The notes under the pieces are model-generated. The model was not told the DNA's origin. It did not search any database and saw only the letters and a program-made list of their open reading frames with translations. The translations under genes and the position numbers were made by a program. From Pseudognaphalium luteoalbum (taxonomy: Eukaryota; Streptophyta; Magnoliopsida; Asterales; Asteraceae): a stretch of DNA of 64,000 bases. Shown here in pieces: positions 52,458 through 63,576 of this stretch. The first letter of the stretch is position 1. Every line of letters begins with the position of its first letter. The stretch spans positions 42,145,124 to 42,209,123 of the forward strand of contig OY730198.1 in the NCBI GenBank assembly GCA_963422505.1. The letters are read 5' to 3'.

Positions 52458-53388
52458 TTTTCAGAATTAAATCTTTCAATTTAATATCAAAACTAGATCT
52501 CTTGAACTCTGAAACAGTCAGTCCGTGAATATAGTATACTTGAATATGAATCCGTGAATCCTTTTAACTCTTTCTTCGTGAATATAATATCCGAGAATAT
52601 TAATATCCGATAATACTATTATCCGTGAGTATTAATATTCGTTAATACTAATATCCGTGAATATTAGTATACGTGAATACTAATATCCGAGAATAAAGAT
52701 ATTATCTGTGTTTATTAATATGCGTGAATACTAATATTCGAGAATAAAAGTATTTGTCCGTGATTATTAAAATGCGTGAATACTAATTATCCGAGAATAA
52801 AAGTATTTGTTCGTGATTATTTAAGTGCGTGAATAAATTCCGTGAATATAAGACCACTATTTATCCGACAATGGTTTAATCCGTGAATGTTACTACTGTT
52901 TATGCGACAATAGTACTTTCACGGAAATGATTCACGGATAAAACTAATCACGAAATGAAATTTTAATATTCACGGAGTAAGATTTGCAGAATTTTAATTC
53001 ACGGATTATGATTCACAGATAACGTGATTCACGGAAAACGTTGTCCAGAAATTTCAAAGTAATCCAGAATCTTCAGAACAGACTCGTTTTTGATGAAAGT
53101 TGATGCAATGATCTCGGAATTCAATTTCCGACGTTCAGAAACGATCAATTTGACCTTTGATCGTCAAAATATCAACTATGCAGAAAAGTCGTCATCTTGT
53201 ATTACGTTCTTTTGATCAATTCGTAGAAATTTAAGAGTAATCACAGAAATCTCTTCGTCAAAGTTCTTCAGAATGAATCAAGTTAACACCTTAGTTCTTC
53301 AATTCACAGCAGGAATCACGTTAAAAAGATCTTCATCTTCAAACGGAAGTCAACAAATTCTCAAGAAGTTTCAATTTCTTATTCTATG
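52458..53388 (-). other. Element E leader: motif array and two conserved hairpins
   Basis: Motif array at about 52520-53040 with TCCGTGAAT plus many variants (GCGTGAAT, TCCGAGAAT). Hairpins TCGGAA/TTCCGA at 53114-53131 and ACGATCAA/TTGATCGT at 53141-53164, as in B and D with different loop bases. Nothing coding seen. Confidence 0.7.
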
Positions 53389-53400
53389 GCTCTGATACCA
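53389..53400 (-). other. Element E primer-binding site (tRNA-Met)
   Basis: TGGTATCAGAGC on the minus strand, two bases from the LTR. Confidence 0.95.
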
Positions 53401-53402
53401 CT

Positions 53403-53981
53403 TGTGAGCTCTCCAGAATCAGAATACGCAATTGAAACAAACACAGTATTTGCGCGGAATACAAATATGTGTATAATAGAATTGAATTGAAGTAATATCA
53501 ACAAGAACAAACGAAGGTGTCAACAAGAGAACTTGAATATATTGCTCATAAACTTTCTGTTACAAGAGATTATACATTCGTTCTCAATATTCTAAGTAAT
53601 TTCCAAAAGTAAAAAGTCTATCGTCAGAAAAGCTCTCTAAACTAACTTCAACTACTGCTATTTATAGACAAGACCTACGACAATACAAAATGTAATCCGT
53701 GAATAATTATTCACGGAATTACACCGTCCGTGAATACAAGTTAATCACGGAAAGACTATTGTCGAATCATTCTTATTCACGGATAAGTTCATCATTCACG
53801 GATACAAAGTATTGTCGCAGCTCCTCATTCACAGATACAAAGTATTGTCACAGCTTATCATTCACGGATATCACTTATTGTCGAAAAGGCATTCACGGAT
53901 AGGCTATTCACGGATAGAATAATATTCACAGATTAAAATACTTAGACAAAATTTAAGTATTAATCAACTTTTGTCTCTACA
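53403..53981 (-). repeat. Element E 5' LTR (579 bp)
   Basis: Same length as the 3' copy at 40981 and one base different. The candidate promoter TATTTATA (inverted TATAAATA) is at 53659-53666. Confidence 0.96.
53659..53666 (-). promoter_or_regulatory. Element E 5' LTR TATA box
   Basis: Reads CTATAAATAGCAG on the minus strand; same place relative to the motif array as in D and B. Confidence 0.72.
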
Positions 53982-53986
53982 ATGAA
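53982..53986. repeat. Element E target-site duplication, right copy
   Basis: ATGAA, identical to 40976-40980. Confidence 0.95.
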
Positions 53987-55373
53987 GATGGAATACTAGA
54001 AGATATCATAATGGCTCCAGATGAAGGCATACTAGTTGAAGTACCAGCATCCTTAGAAAATACCGATAAAGGTGTTGTTCTTCGGATTTTCTTTGGTTTG
54101 ATTGGCAGTTGTTCTGCTTCAGGATTGTAAGACGGATCGAGAGCTTCTTCTCTTTCTTTTCTTTTCCTTTCCTCCACAATCTTAGGATCTTCTTCTTCAG
54201 AACTAGAAGACTCAACTTCATCTGCAATTTCAAGCTCAGTATCAGAAGAATCAGATGATGTAGTATGAACAGCTTCAGCTATATCAGCAACAGATGCTTC
54301 ATGATCAGGTTCATCTTCAAACAAATCAGCATTTAATTCAATGTTTTCCAAGGTTTCTTCCATTTCAACATTCCCTTCCATAATAGCCGCTTGTTCAATT
54401 TCAACTGGTGGTTCATTGGCTACAATATTTTCTATTGCTTCCACATTAACACCTTCTTGAGGTTCATTGGCTATGATATTCTGTGCGTGTTCCTGGACAT
54501 GTTCCTCATTCACATCCTCTCCTCCTTCTTCATCACTTGAAGATAATTCAAATTCAAATTGTGGAGGAACAAAGTTTTCATCTATAACATGTCCAAACAA
54601 TTCTAGGGATGCAGGAACAGCCTTCTTTCTGTAATTGTGAACATCTGCGAATACCCTTTGTGGAACAGGAATGTAGGTATATCTATCTCCTTCAAAAGTT
54701 AATCCTTGGAGATGTTGATTAAAGATCCTTTGTAAAAACCGTGGATACTAAAGAATGCCTCTTTGCTAGTAAGATTCCCAACCAATTGCTGAAAGATGAA
54801 TCTTGAAAAATTGTACGGGATGTTTAATATGAGAGCAGTGATCATCTCAAGTAAATTGATCCCAACAGAATCATGACCTGATTTCCTCGGTGATAAGGTG
54901 GAGACCATTGTATGTATCATAAACTTCCATTGAGGAGGAAAATGATTTTTCAAATATTGTTTGTCTCTAGGTCCTCTTGTACAACCCATCCTAGAAAGAC
55001 AATCGACCACAATATCCCTTGGAATTATATTGTTAACATTTTCAGCATCTCCAAAATTCCAGGTTTGTCTTATCAGTTCTTCTGTGAGATCTATGGGAAT
55101 TCCATTCACAATAGCTCGAATACATGGAGGATTATTACTTGGAAGGTATTCAGCCGAGTTCCAAAATTCAAACATATGTTCTTGAAATATATGTTCAACT
55201 CCCATAGTTAAGGCATAATGAACTCTGGATCTTCTCAAAAAATTCAGAATTGGGTGAAAACAATTGTTGACAGGCTTGTTTGGAGGATCCATAAGATAAG
55301 CAGTCACATTATGTCTCGGCTCAAAATCAATTACAACTCGAGCAATGTCAGCAACACCAGGTTGATCTGCCAT
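53987..55373 (-). pseudogene. Element C ORF3, 5' part, frameshifted
   Basis: Starts MADQPGVADIARVV at 55373 and carries the N-terminal domain (FHPILNFLRRSRVHYALT, PPQWKFMIHTM, IPYNFSRFIF), clearly homologous to D and E but diverged. A one-base deletion near 54748, where relatives have the ATG of FFMYPRFLQ, shifts the frame; the correct frame continues through FGHVIDENFVPPQF and a Glu-rich stretch to the E insertion. Inactive because of the frameshift and the insertion. Confidence 0.9.
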
Positions 55374-57641
55374 AATGTGTATAACAAGCTATACAAAACA
55401 AACTGTTAAGCAAAGTACAAAACAAATAGAAACAAAATTATGCACATACTGAAAATTTTGTTAAGTATCAAATAGTCCGAAACTAGAAAGACATAGATTT
55501 TTATGTCAGCAACTAGCTACTCAATACTAAGTATCAATACTAGGTCAGTATGTAATACTTAATTCAGTAACTAGTATAGACAAATTTCCTAAGTAAAACT
55601 AGGTCAGGAACTAACTGTTTAACAAAATTTCAGATTGAAACTAAGATTACATAGTCAGTATGTACGAAATGACAATAATCTGTAACTAATACTTAGATCA
55701 AATACCCGAGTATAGTCCGTATGTATAGTCCGTATGTACATGCTGACTTAGTAATCCGAAACTAAGTCCGTATATTATAATGAGTCCGTAAGTAAACATT
55801 TAGTCAGTAACTAGATGTATACTAGTAGACTTGGAATAATTCGGGACCTAGTCAGCAAGTATGAAGTCCGTAAGTCAGTATTTGACTTAGTCAACAAAAG
55901 TCAAAAAGTCAATGTCAGTAAGTAAGGTTGGTCAATAAGTCAATAGTCAATATTTGACTTAAGGTCCGTAACTACGATAGTTACGGACAAAAACCCTAAT
56001 CCTAGTCCGTAACTAGGAGATCCGGACAACATTGACGACTGTTCATGTGAACAGTAACTTTTCCAGAAAAATCACGATTAAATCATAGATATTGAAAGAT
56101 AGAGAATGAAAGTTATACCTATGAATGCGGAATCACAAGGCGCACAAATCTATCTTGGTAGATTTGAAAATGATGAAGTAAACAGAGAGAAATCGATGAA
56201 AGCTTGCTCGGTTTTTTCAGATACTGAAAATACTAGTTCCGGACTAATTTAAAAAATTTTGAAAGCGTATGTCAACTATGGTTTTCAGAAGTACATATAC
56301 CTTCTCAATCATAGATCCGGACCTAATATCAGTTACTGAAAAATCCTTTGATCATTTTGAAATTTAAAAAATTTTATTTTGATGATTTTCAAAAATGACC
56401 TTGGTTGAAACATATAGAATCAAAAAGATTAATCTTTGGATATTATCTAACCTAAATCTAAAAGACATAACAATTTAAAAGAGAAAACTAATTTGAAAAA
56501 TATAAAATCCTAAAAATATTTACAAGAAAATTATAACGAAATAAAATATTTTTGGTGGGGAAAATCTCATGAGTTGGGATCATATTGGGATATATGAATG
56601 TATTATATTTATTATTGAGAAATGCAAATTTATTTTGATTGTTAGTATTTTTATCCTTTTTAAATTTATATATCATTTCCAAAATATCTTTTCTAAAAAT
56701 TATTTTATATATAATTATTGGTATTATTGTTCACTCAAGTACTCAAATATTTAAGTATCTTTTAGTATTATTGTTAATGTGCACATTATTCTATATAAGC
56801 TAAATATCAATATACTTCTGAATTTCAAAATACAGTAATATTTCTATATAGAGGGTGAAAATATGATGAAGTCTTTAAGAGTACACACATATGTTGGAAT
56901 GACATTTTGTCACATATGTCATACCCTTGGTTGGAATTACAACTATATCTCAGGTCTATACAAAGTATAACAGAGAGATATAACTAAATAAACCTTCTTC
57001 AAAATCATACCCAAGTCTAAGGTCTGTACAAAGTACAACAAATAGTGGATATAATTCCCCAGACAACATAATATAAAGACCCTAAATGATAGATCATACC
57101 ATATTAATTTTCCAGAATTTAAGACATTTTATTGTTATTTTGAATCTAGAGGACTAGAATCTTGATAATTTTAAATCATTGATTTTGACTTTTGCTTGAG
57201 TCAATTGACTTTTTGCTTGTCATATACAGATATTTTGGATTATATAAAATAATATGCACTAATTATTTGACATTTCTTAGACGAGATACCTTAAATATTT
57301 GAATACCTACCAATATATTATATATAACTTATTTTTTTAGAAAATTTTCTTGAAGAAATGTTACATAAATCTACTAACACATCAAATATAATACTTAGCA
57401 TTTCTTTTAAAAAATGATTTTAATACATTTCCCAATATACTATCATTTCCCAACATTTTCCACAAAATCTCCCCCTGATTTTGTATTTTTCTAATGTTTT
57501 TGTATTTTTAAATTTTCTATTGTTTTTGGATTTTTGTATTTTCTATTGTTTTTGGATTTTTATAGTTTGAAAGAAAAACAACAAACAAACAAAGCAGCAA
57601 ATAACCTAGAATTGTAAAATACATCCTAAATATCCAATTGT
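55374..57641 (-). other. Element C pol-ORF3 spacer: motif array, hairpin block, PPT-like site
   Basis: The motif array at about 55470-56030 uses the A/C motifs (TCCGTAACTA, CAGTAACTAG, TCCGTATGTA and similar), not the B/D/E ones. The hairpin block (about 56570-57130) shares recognisable sequence with B, D and E. The PPT-like AGGGGGAGA (minus strand) is at 57468-57476. Candidate acceptors TTGCTTAACAG and TTGTATAG lie just upstream of the ORF3 ATG. Confidence 0.72.
56957..57037 (-). other. Element C covarying mini-hairpin pair
   Basis: TGTAC/GTACA stem at 57025-57037 and TATAC/GTATA stem at 56957-56969. The loops are TTT on the sense strand, unlike GGT/GAT in the other family, while both stems are unchanged and again followed by AGACC. 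Confidence 0.6.
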
Positions 57642-60600
57642 TCAGTCAAATTGATCCAAATGTTTCATACCGAGCATTGAGATAAGGTCCTCAAAGCGTG
57701 ATTTGGAAAATGATTTGGTAAACAAGTCAGCACGTTGCTTACTTGTTTCGACATGAACCAAAATGATCAGATTTTTCTCATAGCAATCCCGTATGAAATG
57801 AAAACGTATTTCAATGTGTTTTGTTTTAGAATGCTGTACGGGATTGCGTATGATACTGATAGCAGCAGTGTTATCAATATTTAAAGGAGTTTTGGTCAAG
57901 AGTAAACCATAATCGCGTAGTTGTTGTTGAATCCACAAGATTTGAGAACAGCAACTAGCAGCAGCGATGTACTCAGCCTCAGCAGTGGATGTAGAAACAG
58001 TTTGTTGTTTCTTGCATTGCCAAGTCACCAATCTTCCTCCAAGAAATTGACAACCTCCTGATGTACATTTGGAATCAATGCCGCAGCCTCCGTAGTCTGA
58101 ATCGGAATATGCTGAAAGTTCAAAGTCACCATCATTGGAATACCAAATTCCAAGATTCGGTTTTCCTTTGAGATATCGAAAAATCCATTGTACTGCGCGC
58201 AAGTGAGTTATCTTCGGATCAGCTTGGTACCTAGAACAAACAGACACAGCAAACATGATGTCTGGCCTAGATGCCGTTAGATACATCAAAGAGCCTATCA
58301 TGGAGCGATATTCTTTTTGATCCGTAGGTGAATCTTCAGAGGCAGGTCCAAGCTTTTCAGTTGTATCAATGGGAGTGGAAAGTGGCTTTGCCTCTAACAT
58401 CTTGAATTTCTTCAAGATATCATTGACGTATTTTGTTTGATGGATAAAGATTCCCTTATCCATTTGTTGGATTTGTAATCCTAGAAAGAAAGCCATTTCT
58501 CCCATTGAGCTCATCTCAAATTTGGACTTCATAATTTCCTCAAATTCTTTGCACAAGCTGTCGTTTGTTGATCCAAAGATAATGTCATCAACGTATACTT
58601 GCACTAGCAGTAAATCTTCCTTTGACTTCTTTATAAAGAGAGTGCTGTCAATTCGTCCTCGTGTAAATCCATTTTCCAACAAGTGTTGTGACAAAGTCTC
58701 ATACCAAGCTCTCGGGGCTTGATGTAATCCGTAAAGAGCTTTGTCTAGTCGAAACACATGATTGGGAAATTGAGGATCTTCAAAACCCGGTGGTTGTTTG
58801 ACAAACACTTCTTCATGAACTTTCCCATAGAGAAAAGCACATTTGACGTCCAGTTGATAAACTTTGAAGTTCATGTATGAGGCATAAGCTAAGAATATCC
58901 GAATGGATTCTAGCCTAGCTACGGGTGCAAAAACCTCATCATAATCCAAACCTTCAACTTGAGTGAAACCTTGAACAACTAATCTCGCTTTGTTACGAAC
59001 CACAATCCCTCGATCATCCTTTTTGTTGCGAAAAACCCATCGAGTACCAATTGGATGAATACCTTTTGGAGGTTCCACCAATGTCCAAACTTGTAGTTTT
59101 ACAAATTGCTGTAATTCTTCTTGCATGGCTTGCACCCAAGAAGATTCTTGTAAAGCAATTTGAACATTCTTTGGTTCTATTTGTGATAAGAAGCAAGATT
59201 CCATTTGAGCTATCCAACAAGAGGTGGACACTTGTTTTGGTTGAACACCAAGTTGAGTTCGTGTCTTCACTCCATCTGATACCTCTCCAATGACGTTTTT
59301 CAAAGGATGTTTGAATTTAGCATTTATACCCAAAGTAGGTTGTGATTCAACTTCCATGTTTGCATCAAGATTCGTATCCTCAAAGTTACTTTCCAGCGCA
59401 GCATCTGAATCATCATGATTAAATAATTCAGTGGAAGTTTCTTGAAATTCCTCATTTTCAGGATCCGAATGAGTTTCAGCTTCATTTTCTACTTGTGGAG
59501 TAGAATGTCCTTCTTCTTCTTGAGGAGTAGAAGTTGTAGGAATAGATTCCGGAGGAGTTACGTCAGATAAAACGGTTGGTGTAGGAGTAATAAGAATCGG
59601 TTCTGAAGGAGAGGAAATCACCGGAATCACATATTCAACATATTGATAATGAGAATTTTCTTGAGATGTTGAATCTTCTGGAATTAGAACAAAAGAATTG
59701 AAGAATGAATCATAATCAAAGAACTTTTCAGGACCAATACCATCGGGAGATTTTGAATGCCTTAAGAATTCCACTTCATAAACCTCTTCCACCCGATTAG
59801 ATGTCTTGTTATACACCCTTTTGTTATGAGAGTTCACTGAATATCCTAAAAAGAAACCGTCACCAGCTTTCTCGGCAAACTTTGACAATCTCTCTTTGGT
59901 CTTCATGATTAAACACGGACATCCAAATGGTTCCAAAAAATGAATATTCGGTTTCCGATTATTCAACAGTTCATAACTCGTCTTCTTCTTGTCTTTTACA
60001 ACATGTACTCGATTGAGTACAAAACACGCTGTATTTACTGCTTCGGCCCAGAAAGTAATCGGTAGTTTAGAATCTGATAACATAGTTCTCGCTGTTTCTA
60101 CCAATGTCCGATTCTTTCTTTCTGCCACTCCATTCTGTTGTGGAGTATAAGAAGCACTAAATTGATGTGTTATTCCATGTTGAAGACAAAACAATTCCAT
60201 TAAGTGATTCTTGAATTCCGTTCCATTGTCACTCCGAATAACCTTCACTTTTAATGAGAAAATTCTTTCCAACTTAAGAATCAGAAATTTAATTTTCTCA
60301 AATGCTTCATCTTTTGTTGCAAGGAAATATACCCATGAAAATCGTGAGTGATCATCAGTAATTATCAAGCAATAGATTTTTCCTCCAATACTCCGAATGT
60401 TTACTGGACCAAACAAATCCATATGAAGTAACTCCAATGGCTTGTTGATTGAGTTCACCAATTTTGGTTTATGAGATTTTCTGATGAGCTTTCCCTTTTT
60501 ACATGATATACAATGATCATGTAAAGAGAAGTTTTGTTTAGGCACACCGATCACTAAATCGTTTTTCACCAGATAATTCATTTTCCGAAAATTGATGTGA

Positions 60601-61136
60601 CCCATTCTCCGATGCCAAAGTATAGAATCTTTCTCTGAAGCTTTTACTAACAAACACGTGTGATCCTGAGTTGTGGTACTTGATCTCATATCCAGAACAT
60701 ACACATCTTTTTGTCTTGGAGCTCTCATAAGTACCCATTCTTCAGGAACTGTGAAACCAGGTTTGAGTATCAAACATTCTTCAGAATTGAACCATGTTGA
60801 TAGGTTCTTATCACAAACTTGGGATACACTGAGAAGATTGTGTTTCAACTCTTCAACAAAGTTTACTTTTTCAAAACTCACTTCACCATTTGTCACTGTG
60901 CCCTCACCGGTGATTTTTCCACCCATATCTCCCGCAAACGATACACGTCCTCCATATTTATGTTTAACATCATTGAGCAAGGACAAATTCCCAGTCATAT
61001 GTCTTGAACAGCCACTATCAACATGCCAAATGTTGTCGATAGATTGGGAAGACTGCAAGACATAAACATGAAAATTATTAGTTGCAAATGGACACCCAAG
61101 CCTTTGAGGCTTTGGGTTGTCCAGTAACAGGATCAT
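57642..61136 (-). CDS. pol: Element C pol polyprotein, 1164 aa, open
   Basis: Starts MILLLDNPKPQ at 61136, upstream of the protease site (DSGCSRHMT near residue 40), overlapping the end of gag by 59 nt in the +1 frame. All copia domains follow: HHCC, integrase with SDNGTEF and GVAERKNRT, RT with YVDDI, RNase H with STAEAEY. Compared with D it has a longer segment before RT (the QPKQVSTSCWIAQME region). No stop or frameshift, although the gag and ORF3 of the same element are broken. Confidence 0.95.
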   Translation of the reverse strand: MILLLDNPKPQRLGCPFATNNFHVYVLQSSQSIDNIWHVDSGCSRHMTGNLSLLNDVKHKYGGRVSFAGDMGGKITGEGTVTNGEVSFEKVNFVEELKHNLLSVSQVCDKNLSTWFNSEECLILKPGFTVPEEWVLMRAPRQKDVYVLDMRSSTTTQDHTCLLVKASEKDSILWHRRMGHINFRKMNYLVKNDLVIGVPKQNFSLHDHCISCKKGKLIRKSHKPKLVNSINKPLELLHMDLFGPVNIRSIGGKIYCLIITDDHSRFSWVYFLATKDEAFEKIKFLILKLERIFSLKVKVIRSDNGTEFKNHLMELFCLQHGITHQFSASYTPQQNGVAERKNRTLVETARTMLSDSKLPITFWAEAVNTACFVLNRVHVVKDKKKTSYELLNNRKPNIHFLEPFGCPCLIMKTKERLSKFAEKAGDGFFLGYSVNSHNKRVYNKTSNRVEEVYEVEFLRHSKSPDGIGPEKFFDYDSFFNSFVLIPEDSTSQENSHYQYVEYVIPVISSPSEPILITPTPTVLSDVTPPESIPTTSTPQEEEGHSTPQVENEAETHSDPENEEFQETSTELFNHDDSDAALESNFEDTNLDANMEVESQPTLGINAKFKHPLKNVIGEVSDGVKTRTQLGVQPKQVSTSCWIAQMESCFLSQIEPKNVQIALQESSWVQAMQEELQQFVKLQVWTLVEPPKGIHPIGTRWVFRNKKDDRGIVVRNKARLVVQGFTQVEGLDYDEVFAPVARLESIRIFLAYASYMNFKVYQLDVKCAFLYGKVHEEVFVKQPPGFEDPQFPNHVFRLDKALYGLHQAPRAWYETLSQHLLENGFTRGRIDSTLFIKKSKEDLLLVQVYVDDIIFGSTNDSLCKEFEEIMKSKFEMSSMGEMAFFLGLQIQQMDKGIFIHQTKYVNDILKKFKMLEAKPLSTPIDTTEKLGPASEDSPTDQKEYRSMIGSLMYLTASRPDIMFAVSVCSRYQADPKITHLRAVQWIFRYLKGKPNLGIWYSNDGDFELSAYSDSDYGGCGIDSKCTSGGCQFLGGRLVTWQCKKQQTVSTSTAEAEYIAAASCCSQILWIQQQLRDYGLLLTKTPLNIDNTAAISIIRNPVQHSKTKHIEIRFHFIRDCYEKNLIILVHVETSKQRADLFTKSFSKSRFEDLISMLGMKHLDQFD

Positions 61137-63576
61137 CTATCCAGACATCAATCTCCTTCATTCTTTGCTTAAAGTTATGAGATAAAGAAGTTGAATCTTC
61201 AACAGGATTCTTTTCTTTTGGGTATTATTTTTAAAGATTTTCTTAACAACGTTGAAAGATTTTCCTGTTGAACTGTTTTTATCTGTTTGTTCCTTATTCA
61301 TCTTCTTTTGTTTCTTTTTAAGAAGAGGAATACAATCTTTTAAAATATGTCCACGAATCCCACAAAAGAAACAACATCTATGCTCATATCTTTTGAATGA
61401 TTGAGAACTAGAATGAGTACTCCTTGGAGATTTATCATTCAAAGATGTCTTACCTCCTTTACCCTCGCAATCATTGCATTCTTTAGATGAAAAGGTAGTT
61501 TTTGTTTGCTTCACAGGCTTAGAAGATGTATATCTTTTTAATAATTTAATAGCCTTTTTATGAGGAGTAAAGATTTTAGCTTCTTTGTTGTCAGTAAAAG
61601 AAGTTGTACCTTTATCCTGTTCACAAGTATTTGTTGAAGCAGGAACAAAAACTACTTTATCATGTAAAGTCCCCTTACCCTTTTCACATGAGTTTTTAGA
61701 AACTTCAACCTCAACAGTCTTTTCTTTCAAATCAGTAGAAATCTTCTCGGGAGATGAAGTATAACAAGATGGTGGTGGAACAATATGATAACCCAACCCT
61801 GTCTTACTTTTAGTATCAGTGATTTGAGAGTGAATAATTTCATCTAAAACCATTGATGAGGTAGACATGTTGGAAAGTTTTCGATTTAATTCCAAGATTT
61901 GAGAAACTTGATCTGCTTTTTGTTTAGATAAAGATTTTATATCAGTTAAGTATTTATCAATAACAGTTTGCTGATTTAAAATCTTCACTTTGAGATCATG
62001 AATCTCAATTTGATAAGCCTCAATCTTTTCAGAAAACTTTTTATCATTGTTCACCAGAATCTTGTTATTTTCTCGAAACATTTGTGTTTCCAAGATTCTG
62101 TTTTTGTAAAAGACTGATCTTTTCCCCCAGATCAGTACATTTACCACAAATTTCCTCAGAAAGATTAGAGTCGACCTCATTGATTTGAGCCATAAAGGCT
62201 TGTTGATGTGAATGCTCTTCAACGTGAGAACTCCAATCATAGTAATCATCTACTGTTGAAACCATTGCTTGAGAGGTAGAGGCTTTTGATTGTGTGACAG
62301 GAGGAACTGCTTGATATTGTCTGGGAGTGGATTCTTGAGCATTAGAAGGCTTGGTAAATCCCGAGCTTGGATTTTTACCTTTTTCACACTCTCGTGCAAA
62401 ATGACCAAAGTTTTGGCAATTGTAGCACTTTACCTTAGATTTATCAAATCCAGGTCTCCCTCCAAGTTTAGACTTACCAGTTCTTTGAAGAAACCTTTTC
62501 ACTTTTCTTGTGAACATTGCAAGATTCCATTGCAAGTCCATTTCTTCAAGATCGTCTGGGTGAATCTGATCATAATCTTCTTCAATAAGTTCCACATTTT
62601 CTATTCTATTACTTATGAAGGCTTCATAAGAAGCAAGAAAGGCTGTAAGAACTTGTGCATGTTCTTCAGTTGCCTTTGAAACACTATGACTAGCATTTGA
62701 TTGTGGAACATATTGATAAGATTGAAAAGAAGAACTTCCTTCAGATGAAGAGCTTGGGTATTGTGAATAAGTTGGTATAATAGGAGTAGAAGCACTAAAC
62801 AATGCTGTGGTAGATGTTTGTACTTGAACTTTGGAGCCATAAACACTCGGATTTTGCATTGTGCGGTGAGCCCTAGAGTGTTCCTTTTTCTTGATGGAAA
62901 CATCATAATTTTGAAGCTTATTGAATAAGTCTTCAAGTTCCATGGCACCAAGTTGTTCCTCATCTTCCAACATTGCATCTACCTTACTATCCCAACGTTG
63001 AGGTAGAGCAGAGAGTAATTTTTCATTAATTTCTCCTCTTGAAAGCTCCATACCATGTCTTTTGAGTTCACTAGTAAGTTGGGAATACCGAACTATTAGA
63101 TCCTCAAATGATTCGTTAGGTAAGGTAGTGAATGCATCAAATTCCTTTTTTATGAGATCACACTTATTCTTCTTATATTTGTCATTCCCAGCAAATCGTT
63201 TCTTCATTGCTTCAAACAATTCAAAAGCAGTTGCTAATGATTTCCATCCAGACATAACTTCTTGTGGAAGTGCCATTGAAAGAATAGATTTTGCTTTTTG
63301 ATCTCTAGCATATTCTTTCTTCTCCTCCGTATTAAAGAACTTGACAGGTTTAGGAGGAATAGGTTCTCTTTCCCCAAAATTTCCTTCTAAGCGTGGCTTG
63401 ATATATTGCTCCGTAAGTGGGATCATGAGTTCCGGATCATATAGAGCAATAAAGGATTCAAACCTATAGAGCCAATCATCAAAATCCTTGAGCATAAACC
63501 TCGGTGGTTTGCTCGTGGTGCCTGTCTCTTGTTCGTTTTTAATCATGGCTTGAAATTGAGCAGTTGTCATAGACAT
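61078..63576 (-). pseudogene. gag: Element C gag with two frameshifts
   Basis: The start at 63576 and first 495 or so codons match the intact gag of element A, including the first CCHC knuckle. An 11-bp deletion near 62093 then shifts the frame, and a one-base deletion near 61221 shifts it back, so only the last part is in the original frame. The out-of-frame stretch reads as a separate open segment (61158-62249) that still includes the second CCHC. Net loss is 12 bp, a multiple of three. Full Gag cannot be made without frameshifting. Confidence 0.9.

Larger units (their letters stand above)
40981..53981 (-). mobile_element. Element E: complete, young Sirevirus-type Ty1/copia retrotransposon (13,001 bp)
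   Basis: Two 579-bp LTRs, TSD ATGAA, primer site, open gag, pol and ORF3, and a polypurine tract. The LTRs differ at one base by eye (T at about 41031, C at about 53453, in a TTTGYGCGGAAT context). Inserted in sense orientation in the ORF3 of element C. Coding regions are very close to D, but the LTR part downstream of the TATA box is different. Confidence 0.97.
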
